A DNA stretch of 64,000 bases, taken from positions 2,914,001 through 2,978,000 of the forward strand of contig JANTQA010000029.1 in the NCBI GenBank assembly GCA_027625915.1, written 5' to 3'. Position numbers and translations under genes: made by a program. Below, piece by piece: positions 45,561-56,049 of this stretch. The DNA comes from Anaeramoeba flamelloides (lineage: Eukaryota; Metamonada; Anaeramoebidae). The stretch's first letter is position 1. Each line of letters begins with the position of its first letter. The notes beneath the pieces were generated by a model. The model made no database searches and was not told where the DNA came from. It was given only the letters and a program-made list of their open reading frames with translations.

Positions 45561-46549
45561 CAAAAAACAATCTTGATTTTTTAATTTGAAAATTAAGATA
45601 GCAATGTTTAATGCCTTTTATTTAACATAATTCATATTGTTATCTGTTTTTGTTTTAAAAACATATTGATTTCCGAATCAGCAATAAAAATCAAGAAAAT
45701 TTAACCATAAATAGAAGACATTTTACTTATTCGAAATTTAATTAGAAAGCGAAAAAATATGGTATACAGATATACTTTTTTTGTCAAAAATGTTCAATTT
45801 TTTTCTAGAGATCAATTATTTTAAATAATTTTCCATTAATAAATTCATTGGATAATATTAATCAAATAATAGTCTAAATCTATCTGAAATAAATCTAATG
45901 AAAAAAATATTTACTCATTTTTCGTCAACACGACCTAATTTAATTAGAGAAATAGAGTGAATCCTCTTATTTTTATACAAGATTTTTCTCAAAATAAATT
46001 TTCAATTTTTAGATCAGAATCCTTTTTTCGAATTAAGTCAATGTTTTGATCTTTTTTTTTTTTCTTTTTTATTTTTTAGATCAAAATTATTTTTCTTTTC
46101 TTTTTCTTTTTTTGTTTTTTTGTTTATAAAGTTTTTTGGAAAAATAATAAAAGGTTTTGAAAACTCAAATCAACTTTAAGAAAAGTTAGGAAATGTAATT
46201 TCTTTTAAAAAGATATATATTAATTATTTTAAAATCTTAGTATTAACAATTTAAATTTTCCAAACAACTTGTGAAAAATTACATCAGACGTTCCAATAAA
46301 AAGTACATAAAAAATTTTTTATTTTTTTATTTTTTGAGATAATTAAGGGTTTATAAATGTTTTTTTTTTTTTTTTTTTTTTCAACTTTAATCTGAAGTCG
46401 AAAATTTCCTTCATATACAAATAATCATAAGTTTATTTATTCTTAAAAAAATTGAAATTTTCATTTTTGGCTACGATACTCTTGAGTGAAATGATGGTTT
46501 ATCTTTGTAAAAATTGAAATCCTTTTTTTGCTAATGTAATTCCATTTTG

Positions 46550-46920
46550 AAAAAGAATACATTTAATTTTGTTCGGGTATCAAAGACCGAATAAAATTTC
46601 AATAGAAACCAATATTATTTTCCTAGAGACATTTTCACACTTTCGGGAACGTAAAATGACACTTTATTCCTTAGTGGTTATCGATTTTAAAATAAAAAAA
46701 AAATATAAAATAATATGTTATAATAAAAAAATTGAAAAAAAATTTAGTGGTTAAAAAATTGAAAAAAAGAAAATGTTGAAATTTGATGAAAAAAATCTGA
46801 ATTTCAATTTTGAAATTTTAAAAAATTAAATTGTTTCTTCTAATATCCATTCAAACTCTTTAAAAATATATAATTCATCCATTACATCTGAGCCTATTTG
46901 ATTGGGAAAATGTTAAATAT
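46550..46920 (+). mobile_element. M1 MITE, diverged partial copy 4
   Basis: It keeps GGGTATCAAAGACCGAATAAAATTTCAATAGA-like sequence and TTTCTTCTAATATCCAT, corresponding to the right half of copies 2 and 3. It ends with a degraded CCTATTTGATTG terminus. The left half is not convincingly present. It is clearly older than the other three copies. Confidence 0.5.
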
Positions 46921-46968
46921 ATTGATAATTGATTTTAATTATTATCAACCTTTAATAATTAACTGATA

Positions 46969-47418
46969 CTATCTTTCCAAATCTACCATAAAATTGCAAA
47001 TAAAACATATTTGGTTTTTCTATTCTTATTTTTTCATTTTCAAAAAACTTGGGAATAAGAGCTATTATTCAAAAAAAAATTTTTAATAAATGAGCTATTA
47101 TTCAAATTTTTGGAATATCAAAAAAAAAAAAATTTAAAGATTCATAAAGTACTTTAAAATATTGTTCAAAAAAGGTAAATTTTTAAAGATCAGTAAATAT
47201 TGATATTTTTTTTGAGCTGTTTTGGACTGATAATTTTTTAGTTTCTTGGGATCTTGGATTTTTTTTATTTGATGTTTCAAATTTTGAATAATAGCTCATG
47301 TTTAATTTTTTTTTTTGAATAATAGCTCTTATTCCCAAGTTTTTTGAAAATGAAAAAATAAGAATAGAGAAATCAATTATGTAATATTTAAAATTTTATG
47401 GTAGCGTTGGAACAGCTG
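46969..47418. mobile_element. Tc1/mariner-type MITE (CAGCTGTTCCAA family), 450 bp
   Basis: The left end is CTATCTTTCCAAATCTACCA. The right end, read inward, is CAGCTGTTCCAACGCTACCA. Arms of about 130 bp include ATTCTTATTTTTTCATTTTC and CTTGGGAATAAGAGCTATTA with their complements. TA flanks lie at 46967-46968 and 47419-47420. No coding sequence. Confidence 0.75.
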
Positions 47419-47739
47419 TAATAATCAGCCAAAATTTGAAGGGGTATTGCACTTATTTGATTCTTTCGAAGAAAATAGGTAAGGAACGAAATAATAATAG
47501 AGTTATATAGAATAACTTCTGGGAAACATCAATTCATTCTTTTGAATAATAAGCCAGTAAAAATTGTAATTTTATTTGATTTTTTATGAATTTTTTAATT
47601 GAATAATAAATAAGTGAATGGTGAATAGAGTTAAAGGATTTTTGAATATAAATTGTTACTTTATAAATAAGCTTTTTTTTTATTATTATTCTTTTTATAT
47701 TTATATAAATATATTCAAAACACTAATTTTTGTATATCT

Positions 47740-47880
47740 AATTTTTTCTTAAATCCAAATTATTTTTGTGAAACTAAATCCCAAGAGTATTGTATTCAGG
47801 TCTTTAATAATTTTTAAGTAAAAATCTTTAAAGTTTGATTGACTTTGACAATAATTAAGTTGTGGCTCCTTCATATACAG
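47740..47880 (-). mobile_element. Small LINE reverse-transcriptase fragment
   Basis: GTGAAACTAAATCCCAAGAG, followed by related sequence to GGCTCCTTCATA, aligns with 22995-23105 of LINE copy B, the RT region just after NYRPLSI. It is too short and decayed for a translation. Its extent beyond these limits is uncertain. The plus open frame from 47862 starts at GTG and has no recognisable coding content. Confidence 0.5.
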
Positions 47881-49067
47881 GACTAGTGAAGAATAGATTT
47901 CCTTTTCTTAATAAAAGCAATATTTCCTATTGTTTTATTTTGAAAAATAATCTTTTTTTCGTTAAGCAAACTTATTGTTTGATTCCAATTCTGATAATAG
48001 CTCTTTTTTGGAGAACAATATTCAAAACTCTGTTTTTAATAATTGAGTATTTCTTATTTGCAATTAAAATATTTTCCGTACTATCAATTTATAAAAATAC
48101 AAGATTTTTACAAATTTTCAGAATGAAAAATTTTTTCATTTAATTTTTACACCCTTTTTTTTCAAAGTCCATTTCCTTTTCTACAATTTGCCGACTAAGT
48201 AAATGATTTTTTTCACCTTGAAAATTTTACTTTCATGGATAAATAATTCTCAAAACACTCAAGAATAAAAGTTCTATTTAGGTTTTATTCGAACAAGGAG
48301 ATCAAAAACAGAAACTAGTTGTTATTTGGGAATAACTTCAAAATCTTGTAAACAATTTTTTCGAGCGACAAAAAGCAAAAACTTCACTATTATCACTTCA
48401 GTCGAAATTATATTTCATGGTAATAATGGTTTTTTGCAATGTGTCTAATTGTAAGTACTTGTTATTTTAAGAGATTTCAAAACAAAAAAAGAAGGATGAA
48501 CATCAAACCAACCTGGAAATTACAAAAAATAAAAAACACATTAAAGAAGAACTATTCATTTGATGTGATTGTTATTGCATTATTTTATTGTAAGAACAAA
48601 TTAAAATTTCTACTGAGAAAAGCAGGGATTAATTATTCAGAGATCAAAGAAAAAAGGTAGAAAAAACACTTACATTTTTTTTTGGGAATAATATAGTTTA
48701 CTTTTGGAAAGAGTTTTTCAGACTACTTAGCTCGTTTGTATCAAAATTTAATGGTATCTACATGATCTAATCAAAAACGGAGAATTTTCTTTTTTTTTTA
48801 ATATTTACAAAAAGTATGAAAAAGTTCAAAATATCTCAAAAATAAGATTCCGTAAGGTTTTGTACTTCTTTGAAGGTTTGTGACTGATTCCTACTATTCA
48901 CTTTTTTCTAATGTATTATTCAAGTCAATATTGAAAAGGAAAAAGTAATTTCCAAAATTTTAAAGGCTAAAAAAAAGTCATTTTTTCTTTTACTGAAATT
49001 TTTTTAATTTTTTTTTTCTTTTCATTTTTAAATCCAAATTCAAAAAAAAACAAAAAAGATAAATAAA

Positions 49068-50768
49068 ATGAGTGTTGAAAGACAAGGAAGAAACCGATCA
49101 CGAAACCCAACTGTGAAGAAGAAAAAAAAGCCACGGTCAGTCTCTGTTGGAAGAAGGAATGTTGTTGGTGCCAGAAAGACCAACACATTTGGGCTAGGAA
49201 CAACAAAGAAAATCGAAAAAAAAAAAGTTGTTGGGAAACCAAATACAAAAAAAACAATTTCCAAAGGTTTAACAAACCCACGATCGAATAGTGGATTAAA
49301 AACCAAACCCAAAAAGCCAAATACCAACAAAAGAACCACATACTCACAACAAATCATGAACGCACTCGATTTAATTCTTCAAATGATACCCTTTTTAACT
49401 CAAGTTAATTTAAGTAACAAAAACATTATTGAAAATTTTTTGCAAACAATCGGCAAAAACATTGAGTCAGCAAATAAAGAAATATCCTCACGATCCTTTC
49501 AAATCTTAGAGCTGCTATATGAACAAAATTCCGAATTAATACTCGAGCAATTAGCAAACTTAAGAAACACATTGCGTCTCAAATTATCCAAACATTTAAT
49601 TAAAATTGATACCGATCTTGATTTAAATACGCTTGCGCCTAACGGTGGCACTGAATCACAACGATCACCCAGGCAAATCAGAAAAAAGAGTTTTGGCAAT
49701 AGTGGCACCACAAAGAAACGGGCAACAGAAAATAAGGGAACTAAGACAGGCAATGAAAAGGGCACCAACCGCACTTCACTAAGGGGGAGGAAATCAGCTG
49801 GTCTCAAAAGAAGGACAAGAGGGAAAAGCTTACCACGAAAGCCCAATAGGATCAATAATAGCAGCCTCACTAGCAACGACTCGAATGAAGATTTTGGGGA
49901 CATTATAAACTCCTTAAAAAAAAACAAGGTAACGAAAGGCACCAAATTGATCGGGAAAAAAAAGGGTAGGGGAAGAGGAAGAGCAAAGGGGAGAGGGAGA
50001 GGAAGAGGGAGAGGGAGAGGGAGAGGGAGAGGGAGAGGCAAAGTCAAAAAGAAGGAGAAGGAGATCATTGAAAATAGTGAAATCAAATTAGCAATTTCCA
50101 CTTTAGAACAAGGCATTTTAGACTCTGAAAACGAAGCGGTTGAAGGCTATTGTGACAAAATGGAAACGCTAATACAAGAAAAGGGATCTGAAGACTGGGA
50201 TCCATTTTTCTCAAGGATTATCAAAACAATATTTTTGGGGCTTAATTCAGAAAACGAAGAAATTAGAACAAGGATTAGCTTCACCTTACAAACACTGCTC
50301 GAATCATCCGAGAACAAATTCAAATCTAATACCAAAATGATCATTGACACAATTATTGAAGAATCAAAGGATTCTTCAGACAATATCATCCAAGAATTAT
50401 TAACCTATTTGCCACAAATAAACAAAAAACTAAGCACATCGCAAGCCCTAGAAACACTCACCTCCTACCTGTCGACAAACGACAACTCCACTTTGCAAAT
50501 CATATTGGGAATTTTTAAAGATTTATGCACACTGTTTTCCAAAAGCGAACTGGAGACCCAAATAACTACAATCATCACACATTTTAAAGATTTATTAAAC
50601 AATAATAACCCCAAAATTAGAAGAGGTGTAGTAACCTGTATTGTCGAGTTTTGGGATATAATTGGAGAAGAAATTGAAAGCAAATATTTACAAAATGTTT
50701 TAAAAAGTAATGTTTTGCATTTAATCAAAAAATTTGTAGAACAAAAAAGAAAAAGAGAGAATTATTAA
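49068..50768 (+). CDS. CLASP-like TOG/HEAT protein, 566 aa
   Basis: A single exon from a clear ATG. Residues 1-90 are very basic. Residues about 92-185 are helical and HEAT-like (SQQIMNALDLILQMIPFL). A basic, low-complexity linker follows, with an uninterrupted Arg-Gly run (about 303-331). Residues about 345-560 form a second HEAT/TOG-like array ending LNNNNPKIRRGVVTCIVEFW, then DIIGEE. That end closely resembles the last TOG repeat of CLASP/Orbit proteins (VRKAAVFCLVALYNVLGEE in animals). CLASPs stabilise microtubule plus ends and kinetochore microtubules. This protein is much shorter than animal CLASPs (over 1,200 aa), with one convincing TOG and a basic region likely to bind tubulin or nucleic acid. 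The codon mix in the linker is far more G-rich than the surroundings. Family call moderate; other TOG proteins are possible. Confidence 0.6.
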   Translation: MSVERQGRNRSRNPTVKKKKKPRSVSVGRRNVVGARKTNTFGLGTTKKIEKKKVVGKPNTKKTISKGLTNPRSNSGLKTKPKKPNTNKRTTYSQQIMNALDLILQMIPFLTQVNLSNKNIIENFLQTIGKNIESANKEISSRSFQILELLYEQNSELILEQLANLRNTLRLKLSKHLIKIDTDLDLNTLAPNGGTESQRSPRQIRKKSFGNSGTTKKRATENKGTKTGNEKGTNRTSLRGRKSAGLKRRTRGKSLPRKPNRINNSSLTSNDSNEDFGDIINSLKKNKVTKGTKLIGKKKGRGRGRAKGRGRGRGRGRGRGRGRGKVKKKEKEIIENSEIKLAISTLEQGILDSENEAVEGYCDKMETLIQEKGSEDWDPFFSRIIKTIFLGLNSENEEIRTRISFTLQTLLESSENKFKSNTKMIIDTIIEESKDSSDNIIQELLTYLPQINKKLSTSQALETLTSYLSTNDNSTLQIILGIFKDLCTLFSKSELETQITTIITHFKDLLNNNNPKIRRGVVTCIVEFWDIIGEEIESKYLQNVLKSNVLHLIKKFVEQKRKRENY

Positions 50769-51919
50769 TTCAAAAATAATCTTTTTCCTTTGGGTTTTTT
50801 TTTTTTATTACTAAAATTTAATTCCTATTCTTATTCTTATTTTTATTCTAATTCTTATTCAAATTCTTATTTGTTCTTATTATCCCTGTTATACTTATTA
50901 TTATTGTTTTTTTTTTTTTTTTTTTTTTTACACACATTCTATTTCTTTAGCCTTTTATTTTTCGATATTTTTTTATTTTTTACCATCATATTCGTATATC
51001 AAAATTATCATATTAATCATAATTATCTTTTGATTGTTTTTTTTTATTATTTTTTTATTAATTAATTAAAAAAAATTGTCAATATTGATCTTGAAAATTT
51101 TATTTATATTTTTTATTTTTTCTTAAATTAACCAAAAGAATTTTTTATTAAAGAATTGAAATTATTAAAATTATTATTTTGATTTATTAATTACAATATA
51201 AAACCAAAAAAACAAAATATTTTTTTTTACTGTTTTATTTTTTTAAAGATTTTTTTATATTTTATTTTCTTTGACATGGGAAAAGGCCGAATGAGATCAT
51301 AAATGAACATTAAGATTATTATAAAGAGAATTAAACATTACGAGTATTGTTATTGAAGTGAAATTTTTCTTTTTGAAATTGAAACTTTTTTTTTTACAAT
51401 CTTTTTTTATGTGTGTTGAAACTGATTAGAAAACAAATCAAGATTTTTGATATAATAGATTTCCTAATAATTAACAATGCAAAAAATAAAACAATTTGGA
51501 AAAAAGTAATGGTGATCAAAGTCGATTTCAAGTTTAAAAAGATGTTTATTTTTAATTTTGAAATAATGTGTGAGAATCTAGAAGTGTAGTACTTTTTTTA
51601 TTTTTTATTAGTAATTTACAGACTTGATGGGGTTTAATTTTTTATTACAAGTTATTTACCAGTTGGTAAAAAATTTATTATTTCCATGGGTTAATGTCTT
51701 GAAATATTTGATTTTTCAATGGATGAAAAATTCATTTCCCCACTCTTATAAGTGCTGTAATATCTTTTTTTACTTTTCTCCATGAAAAAATAATGGTTTT
51801 CTTCTCTTTAAAATAAAATAAATCTATCAATTTATAGCTTTTTGAAAATATTATAGATGATATTTTTATCATTTATTTGTTTTTTTTTTAATCTTTCAAA
51901 TGAGTTTTTGTTTAGTATA

Positions 51920-52117
51920 CAGTCAGTTTCACTTTTAAGGCACAAACTTTCAACGAAATTTAAGGCACAAAAAAATTCCAAATTAAGGCACAATTTTTGG
52001 GGATATTTTTTTTCTCAATTTATTTTCCTAGAATCCGAATTTTTGTGCCTTAATTTGGAATTTTTTTTGTGCCTTAAATTTCGTTGAAAGTTTGTGCCTT
52101 AAAAGTGAAACTGACTG
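51920..52117. mobile_element. Tc1/mariner-type MITE (CAGTCAGTTTCACTTTTAAGG), 198 bp
   Basis: Arms of about 80 bp are nearly perfect: CAGTCAGTTTCACTTTTAAG, GCACAAACTTTCAACGAAAT and so on, with their exact complements on the right. They are flanked by TA (51918-51919, 52118-52119). The motif TTAAGGCACAAA occurs three times per arm. The near-identity of the arms suggests recent activity. The plus frame 51857-52087 merely reads through it. Confidence 0.9.
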
Positions 52118-52419
52118 TAAGTAAAAAAAAAATCATTAAATTCGAGAATATAAAGGTTATACAAGAATAGAAATTTATTTAAGTAATTTTTTATATATTA
52201 TTCTTATTCAATATTGTAAATATGAATGTTTTTAACAATACACTTTTAACAATTTTCAAGAGAAAAAAAGAGTTTTACACTTTTACTAAATTTTTGTAAT
52301 AGTAAATATTATTTCGAATTATCTTAATAGATTAATTATAATTTTAACACAAAAATCTTCTGGTGAATACCAATCTTTCAGAATTTAAAATATAATCATT
52401 TTTCAAACAAAATATAGGC

Positions 52420-52605
52420 ATTTACCAAACGATTTCATATTGAATAAACCCTTTAGCTCAAAATTTAATACATATCTTCTGTTTTTTTTTTTTTTTTATG
52501 TAATTGTGGATAATTGCATGAAACTCTGTATTTCTCTCTAAAATTTTAAAAAACTCTATTTTTTATAAAAGTCCGATATTTACACCTGTATTAAAAAAAA
52601 ATTCA
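52420..52605. repeat. Partial, diverged copy of the 55246-55636 foldback
   Basis: TTACCAAACGATTT and CTCTAAAATTTTAAAAAACT, followed by CTATTTTTTATAA, correspond to the right half of the element at 55246-55636. The left half is not recognisable. The remaining sequence between 50769 and 53572 is AT-rich with no gene. TTATTC/TTCTTATT simple repeats follow the CLASP-like gene at 50820-50900. Confidence 0.45.
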
Positions 52606-53545
52606 TTTTAACGGTCGAGTTATTAAAGTGAAAAATAATTTTTTGAAATGAATTATAATAATTTTTTTGATTATCCTTTGACAATCAAAAACTAACAAAT
52701 ATGTGATACATAAATCGATATCCAATAATTCCCAATGAAAAAAAACATGTTTTTTTTTTTGAAAATATCTCAAAATACATAAACACGATTTCTAATATAA
52801 AATGTTAGAATTATAATTCTGTAAATAATTTTACTGGTTTTGAAGTATTTATCTTTACCACTTTTAGAGATCTCGAATATTTTTTTATACATTTTTTCTT
52901 TTTGTAATTAGTTATTATTTTTTCTCAATAATATTACAAAATCTGTATTCTGGTAAATTTCGAGGGTTACACAATAATCACAAATTAGATTAAATCTAAT
53001 TAAATTGATAATGCACTTAAAGAAATAAATTTGCTCCAAATTGAAAAAAATTAACCCTTTAAAAAAAAAAAAAGAAATAATTATTATTTTTTTTAAAATT
53101 GGATTTTTTAAAACGGGGATGCTTTTGAAACTTTTTTTTTGTAAATTAAATTTTTTTACGAATAGGGTTCCTTTTTAACTTTTTTTTTTTAATTGAATTT
53201 TTGGAAATTGAGAACTATTTTATACTTTTTTTGGATGTGAATTTTTTGACAAAGACAATCTCTTAAATTTTAATTTATGTTATTTGAATTTTTTTAATCA
53301 AAAGTAGGGCAATTTCACAATAATTTTTTATTTTTTATTTAAATTTTACCAATTAAAAGAATTTCAATTTCACAATATCCTTTTAGATTTCAAGCCACTC
53401 CTTGAGTATAGAGCAAATACACAGTAAAATACTCAAGTCCTGAAATTAAACCTTTCAGTAACTATTGCTATGCATATTCAATTATTGAACAGAAAGAATC
53501 CATTTAAACCCCATTTAAAAAATTGTAGCTCATCTAAAATAAGGA

Positions 53546-53572
<27 letters not shown>

Positions 53573-53576
<4 letters not shown>

Positions 53577-54629
53577 CAATTCCATAAATTGGGGCACACC
53601 TTCAAAATCAATTTAATTCCAAGAAAAGTGATATTTGACTCTTAAATAGAAACACTGGATATTAACAATCAATGTAAATAATTTTAAAGTTAATTATTTA
53701 TCATTTTTTTTCATTGTTTTTTGATTTTTAATTTTTTTTGTATTCTTTTTTTTATTATTTTTTTTTCAAATAAAAAAAAAATTTTCTTTTTTTTTCAAAA
53801 CTTTTCGAAAATCTCAAAATCACTTTAAAATGAAATTTAAAAGTTTTCATTCTAATCACAAAAAAAAAATTTTTTTTTTCTCTCAAAAAGAAAAAAGATT
53901 CTTTTTTTATCGAGAAAAAATTTTTTTGAAAAAAAATCATGATATGGTGTGCTAGGACACATGGCCTACAAACAGACCTTATTATCATTAATGGACGTGT
54001 GAATACTGAATGTATTATTAATGATATTATCAAAAAAATCAAAGGAAATTCAACTCGCTAATTCAGAATATAGTGAGTTGAAATCGATTTTCTAAAAGAA
54101 TGGAGCTTGTCCACATACCTCAAAAAAAAAAATCAAACTTGCTTAAATCGGGGATGTAATGTTCTGGACCCTTGACCCCCAATTCCACAAATTTAAATCC
54201 AATTGGGAATTTATGGATACTAAACTGAAAAATTGTAACCAAAAAACTAAGAAGAATTTTTAAAATTTTCACTAATGTATGAAATACTTTAAGTTGGAAA
54301 ACCTAAGATAATTAGTAAACTCTATATTTAAAACGATAGATTTCGTTATCAAAAGACAGGCTGAATCTATTAATAGTTTTTATTAATTTTTCTTTCAATA
54401 AAAATGGATTTTTTGGTAACAGTGTTCCAAAAATAGGTGCACACTTTTTTTTTATTTTTTCTTTTTTTATTTTTCGAATTGAATTTTAAATTTACTATAA
54501 AATATATAAATAGTATTAATTAAATATTTTCGGGTCTTTTATTATTTTAATGTTCAAGTATTGTGTATTTTGGAGTATATTTTTATTAATGTAATTTTTT
54601 TTTTGTGTCCCATTTTTTGGAATTGAGTT
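53573..54629 (+). mobile_element. Tc1/mariner transposon with decayed transposase, 1,057 bp
   Basis: The terminal inverted repeats are AACTCAATTCCATAAATTGG and CCATTTTTTGGAATTGAGTT, continuing with GGCACAC / GTGTCCC. It is flanked by TA within (TA)n microsatellites on both sides, so the duplication cannot be told from the repeat. The length fits a small mariner-like element. Coding remnants (next entry) run on the plus strand. Stops and frameshifts make it inactive. Confidence 0.8.
53939..54240 (+). pseudogene. Tc1/mariner transposase remnant
   Basis: From ATG 53939 the frame reads MIWCARTHGLQTDLIIINGR, then VNTECIINDIIKKI, ending at TAA 54058. After a frame change, KNGACPHTSKK and, further on, GDVMFWTLDP and NWEFMD follow. 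These match the catalytic-core landmarks of Tc1/mariner (DDE) transposases: the WG-isxxG-LxxixGrvnxxxYixxiL strand, QDgApcHtsk with the second catalytic Asp (here Asn), and the WP-SPDLNPIEnxW region, partly deleted. The N-terminal DNA-binding part is not recognisable. Confidence 0.75.
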
Positions 54630-54779
54630 TATATATGTATATATATATATATCCTTTAGTATTCAGGAACAAATAATAATTAAATCTTATTAATAAATTA
54701 CTTATGAATTATTCTAAATATATAAAAACCGGATATTAAAAATAATTAAAAATAAAACCAAAAAACAAAAAAAAAAATG

Positions 54780-55190
54780 AATCTAGATTTTTGAAATAAG
54801 CATCTGGATTTTTTATTACTGAATTTTACTGAAAAAAATTAACTAGAAGTTTTTTTGCTAAAAAGTTAAGTTCCTTTTAAATAACATTATATATCTCAAT
54901 TTTCTAAATAATTATTTGTCTTTTCTTTTTAAGTTTTTCCACTCGATCTTTTCTAATAAGGAAAAAAAAAAAAATGTATCAAAAAAAAAAAAAAAGGATT
55001 TAAGAAAAAGACAAAGAAAAGGAAAAAAAAAAAAAAGGAAAAAAAGAAAAAGAACAAAAAAGAAAAAGAAAATGAAAAAGAAAAATAAATTGAAAAAGCA
55101 AAATAAATCAAAACAAAAATTTGCATAATTATAAAAGATTATGATCTAAAAATTGAAAAATAATTTTTTGAGAATAATAATAAATTAACC
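54780..55190 (-). repeat. Dispersed repeat R3, inverted copy
   Basis: TTTTTCCACTCGATCTTTT followed by A-rich sequence, and TTTTTTGAGAATAATAATAA, match the reverse complement of 28310-28470. The Lys-rich plus frame 54916-55128 starts at TTG and is a reading of the A/G-rich tract, not a gene. Confidence 0.45.
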
Positions 55191-55245
55191 ACCTAAAAAA
55201 ATTCCATTAACATTAGATAGTGAGTCAATTTTTTCAAAAAATGGC

Positions 55246-55636
55246 TTACACAAGTGTGAATATGGATTGTTGTAACAAATAGAGTTTTTTACAATTTTAG
55301 AGATAATGAAAAAGTTACATACATTTAACCTCAATTATGTTTTACTAAATGAAATCCCCGTTATTTTTTTGAACTTATAGCAATTATCAATATAAAATAG
55401 TTTTGTAAATACCAATGCTCTCTTTGAAAAATGATCTTTTTTTTTAAAAAAAATAAAATATTGTTATTCACCAAACGATTTTTTGATTAAAATAATTATT
55501 AGTCTATTAATAAAATCATATAGTCTATTTAGTAAAACATAATTGAGGTTAAATGTATGTAACTTTTTCATTATCTCTAAAATTGTAAAAAACTCTATTT
55601 TTTACAACATTCATATATACTCTTGTGTTAGTGTAA
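55246..55636. repeat. 390-bp foldback element
   Basis: The left arm TTACACAAGTGTGAATATGG, AGAGTTTTTTACAATTTTAG and AGATAATGAAAAAGTTACAT is complemented on the right by ATGTAACTTTTTCATTATCT and onward to CTCTTGTGTTAGTGTAA. Arms are about 130 bp and the loop about 130 bp. No coding sequence; probably a foldback MITE. A half copy is at 52420-52605. Confidence 0.8.
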
Positions 55637-56049
55637 AAATGAATCATTAAATAAAAAAAATTGGTATTTTTGATTTTGTAAAAGTACAGAAGTTGTCTCT
55701 ATATTAAAATAAAATAATATACTTTGAAAAAAAAGAGACTAAATTTTATAATCTAAATAATTGTTTTTTATATATTTTTATGAGGAGTCAACTATTTGCA
55801 ATTATCAGGTTATTATTAGTTACCATACAAACTATATTATTGAAACCAACATATTTATTAAATTTTGAGAAAAAAATGAAAATTTAATTTCAAAATTCCT
55901 CTCTAAAATCAAACAAAAAATTCAAAATAAATTGTAATGGAGAATAAAATAATCTTGAATAAAAATAAATTTATTAAAAAAATATAAAACATTTTATTAT
56001 TTAACGAGATAAAAATAATAAATTATTAATATAATAAAAAAATATATAT

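Noticed and set aside
47862-48143. 93-codon hydrophobic plus ORF
   Set aside because: It starts at GTG, lies over a LINE fragment read in antisense, and its hydrophobicity is what T-rich DNA gives by chance.
48439-48660. 73-codon plus ORF, Lys-rich, beginning MCLIVSTCYFKRF
   Set aside because: A GTAAGT donor sits four codons after the ATG, no domain is recognisable, and composition is that of AT-rich noncoding DNA. It could be an exon, but nothing supports it.
54916-55128. Lys/Arg-rich 70-codon ORF
   Set aside because: It starts at TTG and consists of A/G homopolymer translation within an inverted R3 repeat.
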